A stretch of DNA of 64,000 bases from Lachancea thermotolerans CBS 6340 (taxonomy: Eukaryota > Ascomycota > Saccharomycetes > Saccharomycetales > Saccharomycetaceae). The DNA lies in the NCBI RefSeq assembly GCF_000142805.1, contig NC_013081.1, forward strand, positions 372,001 through 436,000. Direction: 5' to 3'. Positions 58,153 through 64,000 of this stretch are shown here, piece by piece. Numbering within the stretch: position 1 is the stretch's first letter; the number at the start of each line of letters is the position of its first letter. A program made the translations under genes and the position numbers. Under the pieces are notes generated by a model, which did no database searches, was not told the DNA's origin, and saw only the letters and a list, made by a program, of their open reading frames with translations.

Positions 58153-61100
58153 TCAGTAAACTTCTAGGATATAACGCGAAGTCTCCTTCAGTTCTTCAAT
58201 AGCCTCATCCAAGTTAACTTTTTCGCCTCTTTCGTCTGCGTCCGCCTTAATGATATCTTGTAAAGCTTTTGTAATGTCAGGAACAGGCCATGTGGGGCCG
58301 CACAAGTAAAAAGAGCCTTTCTCGTCAATAAGTGCTGTTTGCAATTCTTTTAGCGCTTCACGGATTCTATCTTGGATGTAAATCTTGTGAGGTTGGTCTC
58401 TAGAGAACGCTGCACCAATATGTGTAACAATGCCTGCATCTTTGTAAGCTTCCCATAGTTCACCGTAGAGGTACTCTTCTCTTTTGTGTCTCGAACCGAG
58501 GAATAGGAAAACCTTTCCAATATCATGACCCTGCTGCTTTTGCCAAAACTTCTCCTCGACAATAGCTTTGAAAGGAGCTAAACCAGTACCGAGACCACTC
58601 ATAATCACGGGTTGTTGAGGAGATGGGGGTAGCTTCATGACAGAAGGCTTAACACTAACAACGAGCTCTGCGCCAACTGGTAGTTCGGCTAAGTACTTTG
58701 AAGATTGCCCAAAACGCTTGCGGCCCTTGTTATCAATCCAGTCAACGACGACAATCAAAAGATGGACTTCGTTAGGATGGACTCTTTGAGATGAAGCGAT
58801 CGAATATTCTCTTCTCTTGAGTGGGGAAATTATTCTTACCAGGTCTGTGATACCAGGTCTCGCAGAGGGGAATAGCTTAAAGATATCTGCGTAAGTGTAA
58901 TACTCGACGTCTTGGTACTTTTTCAAGAGCACCGCGCCTTCTGGTGAAACAAGCTCCTCAAGCTTCCTCTTCTCGTCTTCGTTGGACGCGAAATCTATCA
59001 AGGATTGATAGAAAGCTTTTGGTGGTTTACCAAACAGATCAAGGTTTTCTGTAAAAGCCTTCAGAACTGTCTTACTCTCCAAAACATCGTGATCTTCCTT
59101 GCTAGGCACTTGAATGATATCATTCTCACTCAACCCGTAGCTTTCCAAAAACTCCCTAACAAGCGGCTGGTTGTTTCTCGCATGAACACCGAGAGCCTCC
59201 CCAATACCGTATGTCAGACCAGTTCCAGTGATATCAAATTCAATGTGGAAGATGTATCTATCATAGTCATCGGGAGTTACACGTCTATTCTCCTTCACCT
59301 TGACGATGAAGTTTTTCATTGGTAGATCAGGCCTTAAAGAACTTTCAGTAGCAAAAGCTTCCTTGAAGCTCAGTTGTTGAGCGACGCTTGCCTTGCTCGA
59401 GAGCTCGACCTCACTGTGCTCTTCAGACTTTCTTGGATTAGGCTTGAAACATGTTTCAGTTAAAAGTGAGGGCAGCGGTCCCTCTTCATCCTTTTCTGGA
59501 GAGACTTCAGGGATCGATTTACTCAATTTCTCCGCAGGCACCTCGTGTAGACCCACTTCAAAAGCGGTCGTGATCGTCTCTGACAGCACGGCAGCCAGAA
59601 GTTCAATATCTGAGCCCGCAGAACTCCAAATACGACGAACACTTTCTGCCACAGATAGCTTGTACGCATATTTCCAAAAGGCAGCTTGGGTTACAAAAGA
59701 CGCAGTTCTCCCCTTTGTTTCTTCTTTGTCTCCAATAGTCTCAGTATCTAGGAATGCCAGCAAAAGGTTCTTATCAACCGCCTGTCTCAAGAAGCTGATA
59801 GGAATTTTAAGTTCTTCTGCAAGAACCTTACTATCAGAAAGGTCTTTGTCTTTAATGGACTTCTCAGTGATAATAAGAACTACACCATTGTTGTCAACTG
59901 TTTTTGCTACGTCAAACGCGTTGAGAATGGACAAATTCTCCACGACAGCGACATTAGCGGAATCGATGTTAGAAAAAACGTGAGAACCGCTTTGTTTTCC
60001 TGATGAAAACTGGGCTTGGAAGACTCCACCATTGGCGTTGTTATCAAATTTTGTTCTAAAGGAAACCTCGCGGTTATCAACCAAAGATAAAGCATGAACT
60101 AGCCTGGAAGCAACATCAAGGTTGACACTCGAGTCCGATGCCCAATAAATAAAATTCTCAGCTTGGTGAGACACGTAAGAACTGAACTCCGGCGCAAATG
60201 TAGAGACCACTTGCTTTACCGCATCAGCTGACCAGACAAATGATGGAAGGTATAAGTATTCAGAAACCTTGACCGTCTTGGCCTTTTGAAAGAATAGCGC
60301 AGCCGAGATCTGGGACTTCAGAGTCGTTGGGGACTGGCCGTCCAAAGACTGGCCAATGACGACAAGGTTTTTCGCCGATTTTGGTATCTGGGCCACAAAC
60401 TTCTCAGTGTCAAAAGGCAAAGGAATTCTGATGGCAATGTGTCCGACGTTGTTGGTGTTTCCTCTGAGACTTGTGCTAAAGAGTTCTGATTCAACACAGC
60501 CGAACGTCACGAAAACTGTCTCGGCATTCTCGTCACCATGATAATCAAAGTTGTGCAGCTTCGCCGAGGACACCTCATTGAACTTGTCCAAAATCTGGTC
60601 AAAAGTAGACCCAACAACCAAAGAGCTCGAAAGCTCGCCAATAATGTCCTGGCTCTCTTGCTCATCAATATTTAAGACAGTCTTGGCGTAATTGGCACCA
60701 TCGAATAGATTGACAGCGCCAATAGGCTTCCCAAATTTAGCAAGTGCAATGGCCAGTAGCGCTGTATGCTTAACCTCTTTCACCGAAGTTGGTGACACAA
60801 CAGGCAGTCCCATGGACGCGGCAATTTTGACAGGGGTCACAAAATCACTAGCAACCTGTCCAGATTCCTCGTTGTACTCTAAGGCGCCCACGTTGAATAG
60901 AAACCGATTCTTCGTCTCAGCTTCACGCGTGAATGCGTTCGCAAAGTAGCTCAAGCCGTATCCCGGAGTTATAATACCATATAGAGAGCTGTGCCCGCTC
61001 CCTCTAGCAAAACCGAGGGGTGCAAGGCCGGCTCCGGATCTCAACTGAAGCTCCTCGAACTGCAACGTAGTGTAACCTTTCGACGACCACTTTTTCAAAG

Positions 61101-61263
61101 CGCCATCCAGAAGGTCTGGCTCTGAGAATGTTTTGTAACTGAAAACGCTCTCCAGGTTTCCGGCCAAAACCGAAGAAATGGCGGTAACCGGCGTGGTGTA
61201 GGCGTTACTTTCCTTCCAGTTTGAAGGTATCCCGAAGGGATTTGTTGAGAACTCGAGACCCAT
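58153..61263 (-). CDS. MET10: sulfite reductase flavoprotein (alpha) subunit
   Basis: With Met5, reduces sulfite to sulfide using NADPH in methionine/cysteine synthesis. The 1036-residue protein (1035 in yeast) has an N-terminal half related to pyruvate:ferredoxin oxidoreductase domains. Its C-terminal cytochrome-P450-reductase-like module includes RREYSIASSQ for FAD (near 811) and GLGTGLAPFKA for NADPH (near 888), and ends in an aromatic residue (RYILEVY). No flavodoxin FMN motif is obvious, as in yeast Met10. Upstream lie Cbf1 and Met31/32-type sites. Convergent with SMC2, matching YFR030W-YFR031C. Confidence 0.97.
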   Translation of the reverse strand: MGLEFSTNPFGIPSNWKESNAYTTPVTAISSVLAGNLESVFSYKTFSEPDLLDGALKKWSSKGYTTLQFEELQLRSGAGLAPLGFARGSGHSSLYGIITPGYGLSYFANAFTREAETKNRFLFNVGALEYNEESGQVASDFVTPVKIAASMGLPVVSPTSVKEVKHTALLAIALAKFGKPIGAVNLFDGANYAKTVLNIDEQESQDIIGELSSSLVVGSTFDQILDKFNEVSSAKLHNFDYHGDENAETVFVTFGCVESELFSTSLRGNTNNVGHIAIRIPLPFDTEKFVAQIPKSAKNLVVIGQSLDGQSPTTLKSQISAALFFQKAKTVKVSEYLYLPSFVWSADAVKQVVSTFAPEFSSYVSHQAENFIYWASDSSVNLDVASRLVHALSLVDNREVSFRTKFDNNANGGVFQAQFSSGKQSGSHVFSNIDSANVAVVENLSILNAFDVAKTVDNNGVVLIITEKSIKDKDLSDSKVLAEELKIPISFLRQAVDKNLLLAFLDTETIGDKEETKGRTASFVTQAAFWKYAYKLSVAESVRRIWSSAGSDIELLAAVLSETITTAFEVGLHEVPAEKLSKSIPEVSPEKDEEGPLPSLLTETCFKPNPRKSEEHSEVELSSKASVAQQLSFKEAFATESSLRPDLPMKNFIVKVKENRRVTPDDYDRYIFHIEFDITGTGLTYGIGEALGVHARNNQPLVREFLESYGLSENDIIQVPSKEDHDVLESKTVLKAFTENLDLFGKPPKAFYQSLIDFASNEDEKRKLEELVSPEGAVLLKKYQDVEYYTYADIFKLFPSARPGITDLVRIISPLKRREYSIASSQRVHPNEVHLLIVVVDWIDNKGRKRFGQSSKYLAELPVGAELVVSVKPSVMKLPPSPQQPVIMSGLGTGLAPFKAIVEEKFWQKQQGHDIGKVFLFLGSRHKREEYLYGELWEAYKDAGIVTHIGAAFSRDQPHKIYIQDRIREALKELQTALIDEKGSFYLCGPTWPVPDITKALQDIIKADADERGEKVNLDEAIEELKETSRYILEVY

Positions 61264-61424
61264 GTTCCGAGTAGATGTACCTGTTTTCTGCTTCGAAACT
61301 TCAACTAGTGGTTTTGATGGACTTTAAACTACTCACTCGAATATATACGAATCCACGTTTGAGACCATCACACTTGGTTTCTAAGTCTGGTCTTTTCGAG
61401 GCCGGCTCTCACTTCGATAATAAA

Positions 61425-61474
61425 GCCACAAGATCACGGAGTCACATGAAATTATCAAAACACAGTCATGTGAT
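61425..61474 (-). promoter_or_regulatory. MET10: sulfur-regulon sites upstream of MET10
   Basis: GCCACA (61425-61430) matches the Met31/32 core. GTCACATG (61441-61448) and CATGTGAT (61467-61474) match RTCACRTG for Cbf1. All lie 160-212 bp before the MET10 ATG. Cbf1-Met4 and Met31/32 control sulfate assimilation genes in yeast. Confidence 0.6.
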
Positions 61475-61486
61475 TTTTCGAAAGAT

Positions 61487-64000
61487 TCATTCCTGAACGC
61501 CTTTACGAAGTAGCTCCATATGGAATAATAACAATTTAGCCTGTTCACGGACTCGCAGCTGAGTGTCAAGGGTCTTTAGCTTAACAATATCATAAAACCC
61601 CATTTTAACCAACTTGGAGCATCTTTCGGCAGCCGATATTTTGAGCTTGCTAGCACCACGAACTTGTTTGTCTCTTTCGAACCTGTCAATTAATCCCGTA
61701 TTGTCCGCGAAAGGAGAACTTCCTCCGCCTTCTTCATCCTGATTTTCTTCATCGTCTTCCTTGAATGAATCACTCATATCTTCATCGTAGGGGTCGTCGC
61801 TTTCTTGAGACTGCGTCTTGTTTTGTTGCATATCTTCGCTTCCACCAGATCTGGTGGGGTTGGTTTCGTCTAAGTCCATGACTGAGTGCGGCTCTGTCGC
61901 ATGCATGTGGAAGTTCGAGGTAGTAGAGGCCCATATTAGATTGGTAAGTATCCAGAGAGAGGCAATTTGAATGTCAGTTTTGGAATGCGCTGTGTGGTCG
62001 CTTTCCGCGTTTTCAGCGAGGATAGACTTTATCAATCGCAGTAACTCATCCTGCTCAATAACAAGCTGTCTTTTGTTCTCGTTAGTCGCAGTGATGTTCA
62101 CAATGACATATAGAACGCCCTCGAGAGTTTTCCGCTGATTCAAATCATTTGAATCAAGCATCTTGAGCTTGTGGGCAAGGAATTCGAATAAGTATGTGGA
62201 CTCAATGCGGCCACCGCTTTTGCTGCTGTCAAGCGACGAGTCAGAATCGCTGAAACTTTCAAGTAACATGTTCACCACTCTCCTGGAATTGCAAGTCAGG
62301 TTCCTCAGGAGCTGAAAGCATTGCTCTTGGACCAGCCAGTTTCGGTTATTCACAAACTGCAAAATAACCTCCATAGGAATAATCGATAAAAGCTCTAGCT
62401 TTTCATCATTGTGCGAGTTATACATGAGGTGTCTCAAAACCCACAGAGCGTTTGTCTGCACTCCAGCAGTAGATATTTGTGAAGCAGCGCAGTATGGCAT
62501 CTCGGCGCTTCCACCGATTTTGTCATTGAAAAAAGGGTCCTTAAGAATGCTCCCCACAATGTCCATGACTCCATTCTCGATGACAAAGGACTGCAAGTTC
62601 GAAAATTCGACGACAAAGTTGGACAAAACTCCTAGCGCGGCACTCATAATTTGGATTTCTGCCTTTATGAGCTGTTCACCATCAAAATTGTAACTTTTAG
62701 TTAGCGAAAAAATGACCTTCACTAGCTCTAGCAGTAGGCTGGCAAGTTTATTGCGCTTCAAAAATGTCCTCAGCGCAGTAACGCTTCTGGAGAAAGACTT
62801 AAGAAGCAGGATCCATGATAACGTTAGGCCACTGTCATAAATGGGTGGAACAGTCACGTCTTTGAGTTCATCTAGATGCTGGTCCTTATGACTAAGAAAG
62901 CGTTTGAGTAAATTCAGATGTGACTGAAGACCTGATTCTGCATGGTAAAGTATTGCTTTGTCCACGAGAAGAAGCTTCCGCGTCTTCTCATCAAAACTCG
63001 TGAGGGACGCGCACAGCTTTATTAGCTTGAATACAATATCGATTGTACTCCCGTTTTGCTGCTCAAGGCTTAAAAACCCTGCTAACAAGCGGACAATACC
63101 GTTTGTTGTTTTTGTATCAAATAAAAAGTTAGAGACTGGGTTGTTAAGTGGCGTCGTTTCATTGTAGTGGTCAACAAGGCGTATGAGAGTATCAAAAGGG
63201 TCGAACCACCAGGGTATATTGTCATAATTAAAGCACTCTACGAGGTGAGGCAGCCACAACTCTAAAGGCTCGCGTTTAAGTTCCAGCTCCTGTCGACAAA
63301 TGTAAGGGTACGCAAAGAATCTAAGAGCGCAGCACTTCAGAACGAGGTCATCGCTTTTCAGAAAGCTTGATGTCAAAAGGACGAAGGGGCCGCATTCCCA
63401 AAGATTATTTGTTTCAAGGAAGGCTGCTGAAGACGACTCAAGCATCCGTAGATAGACGTTGAGTGAGAAAGCAAAACTTGGACGGTCTAGAGGGTCATAG
63501 ATGTCAACCTGGTTCGGGCACGTTTGCAGCGGCATGGTGAGCTTGCTGCCGATACCCGGATTTCTGAGCGGATCATAATCTTGCAAGTTTGAAGCATGGC
63601 TGTGATCGGCTTTTTTTTCGAAGAGGTACCGAAAGCTTAGCTGGTCTGCGTACTTGCGTGTAAAGTCTAGTAATAACTGCTGTGTAGCGGGCTTCACCTC
63701 CGGCTCCAGTCCACCATCGTTCTTAGAGAGGCACGCAAGTAGCTCCACTATAATTGCCATGCGATGCTTTGATGAGAGAAAGCGCCGGCGCTTATACTTA
63801 ACAACATCCAGAAAGCAAGTTTGTAAGTCCGCTACCATAGAAGCGGGCTCGTAGTCCCCAGCGCAGATGTTCGCCAGTTGCAATTTTCTTAGAAGGATGA
63901 TGTCGGGGTCTGCAGATGAAATCTGCAATTTTTGGGTGATGTTCGTGACAACTTCATAGTATCGAGGCCCCATCTCAGCCTTAATCTCATTACTAAAGTT
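61487..64000 (-). CDS. VID28: GID E3 ligase scaffold Vid28/Gid5, 5' end outside window
   Basis: Armadillo-repeat scaffold of the GID ubiquitin ligase that holds the substrate receptor Gid4 during degradation of gluconeogenic enzymes. 837 residues are visible, with helical ARM-type repeats (LLRNLTCNSRRVVNMLLES, VLYVIVNITATNENKRQLV) and an acidic stretch near 735-760. A C-terminal helix carries KMGFYDIVKLKTLDTQLRVR. The first ATG inside is at 63973, but the frame stays open to the edge and yeast Vid28 has 921 residues, so the true start is probably outside. It corresponds to YIL017C; MET10 and SMC2 separate it from RPL2 here. Confidence 0.88.
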   Translation of the reverse strand, partial: NFSNEIKAEMGPRYYEVVTNITQKLQISSADPDIILLRKLQLANICAGDYEPASMVADLQTCFLDVVKYKRRRFLSSKHRMAIIVELLACLSKNDGGLEPEVKPATQQLLLDFTRKYADQLSFRYLFEKKADHSHASNLQDYDPLRNPGIGSKLTMPLQTCPNQVDIYDPLDRPSFAFSLNVYLRMLESSSAAFLETNNLWECGPFVLLTSSFLKSDDLVLKCCALRFFAYPYICRQELELKREPLELWLPHLVECFNYDNIPWWFDPFDTLIRLVDHYNETTPLNNPVSNFLFDTKTTNGIVRLLAGFLSLEQQNGSTIDIVFKLIKLCASLTSFDEKTRKLLLVDKAILYHAESGLQSHLNLLKRFLSHKDQHLDELKDVTVPPIYDSGLTLSWILLLKSFSRSVTALRTFLKRNKLASLLLELVKVIFSLTKSYNFDGEQLIKAEIQIMSAALGVLSNFVVEFSNLQSFVIENGVMDIVGSILKDPFFNDKIGGSAEMPYCAASQISTAGVQTNALWVLRHLMYNSHNDEKLELLSIIPMEVILQFVNNRNWLVQEQCFQLLRNLTCNSRRVVNMLLESFSDSDSSLDSSKSGGRIESTYLFEFLAHKLKMLDSNDLNQRKTLEGVLYVIVNITATNENKRQLVIEQDELLRLIKSILAENAESDHTAHSKTDIQIASLWILTNLIWASTTSNFHMHATEPHSVMDLDETNPTRSGGSEDMQQNKTQSQESDDPYDEDMSDSFKEDDEENQDEEGGGSSPFADNTGLIDRFERDKQVRGASKLKISAAERCSKLVKMGFYDIVKLKTLDTQLRVREQAKLLLFHMELLRKGVQE

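Overview
The window is nuclear DNA from a budding yeast of the family Saccharomycetaceae whose lineage split off before the whole-genome duplication (WGD). It is most like Lachancea or a close relative; I cannot name the species. The main reason is gene order. Genes that in S. cerevisiae are split between two duplicated regions are interleaved here in single blocks. Intergenic regions are short, and the introns are small, with GTATGT-type donors and TACTAAC-type branch sites. I found no tRNA, rRNA, transposon or virus-derived element.

Layout. Block A (1-19.3 kb) interleaves the S. cerevisiae regions YOR294-299 and YMR231-237: BCH1/BUD7 (cut by the left edge), TAF9, MBF1, RNA1, MUM3, TIM18, RNH1, a YOR296W-type MUN/C2 protein, TRI1/UAF30, RRS1, FUS2 and PEP5. 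Block B (19.5-23.9 kb) matches YLR360-362: STE11, a small protein and VPS38. Block C (24-46.4 kb) matches YIL019-031: YKE4, an inserted MCH-type transporter, a YIL024C-type CBM48 protein, IRR1/SCC3, EMC5, CDC26 (a YFR gene), SSM4/DOA10, ULP2, TIM44, a small DUF1770-like membrane protein, RPB3, HIS6 and FAF1. Block D (47-64 kb) matches YFR030-034 plus YIL017: PHO4, QCR6, RPL29, RRT5, RPL2, SMC2, MET10 and VID28/GID5 (cut by the right edge).

The genes are mostly housekeeping: transcription (TAF9, RPB3, TRI1/UAF30), ribosomes (RPL2, RPL29, RRS1, FAF1), chromosomes and cell cycle (IRR1, SMC2, CDC26, ULP2), vesicle traffic and vacuole (BCH1, PEP5, VPS38), mating (STE11, FUS2), mitochondria (TIM18, TIM44, QCR6), protein quality control (SSM4, EMC5, VID28) and metabolism (HIS6, MET10, PHO4). 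They are independent transcription units. Six introns are proposed. Five interrupt coding sequence: BCH1, TRI1, VPS38, the YIL024C-type gene and RPL2. One lies in the RPL29 5' UTR. The VPS38 and YIL024C-type introns use non-consensus sites.

The least expected signals are: (i) the two ribosomal-protein genes RPL29 and RPL2 share a three-part upstream layout, an RTCACRTG box, then a Rap1-like site, then a GC-rich palindromic CTAGGC/GGCTCC array, with the palindrome about 210 bp before the first exon boundary in both; (ii) a sharp step in GC content and codon use near 3.95 kb; (iii) a tandem-repeated Cbf1/CDEI-type motif cluster between TAF9 and MBF1.
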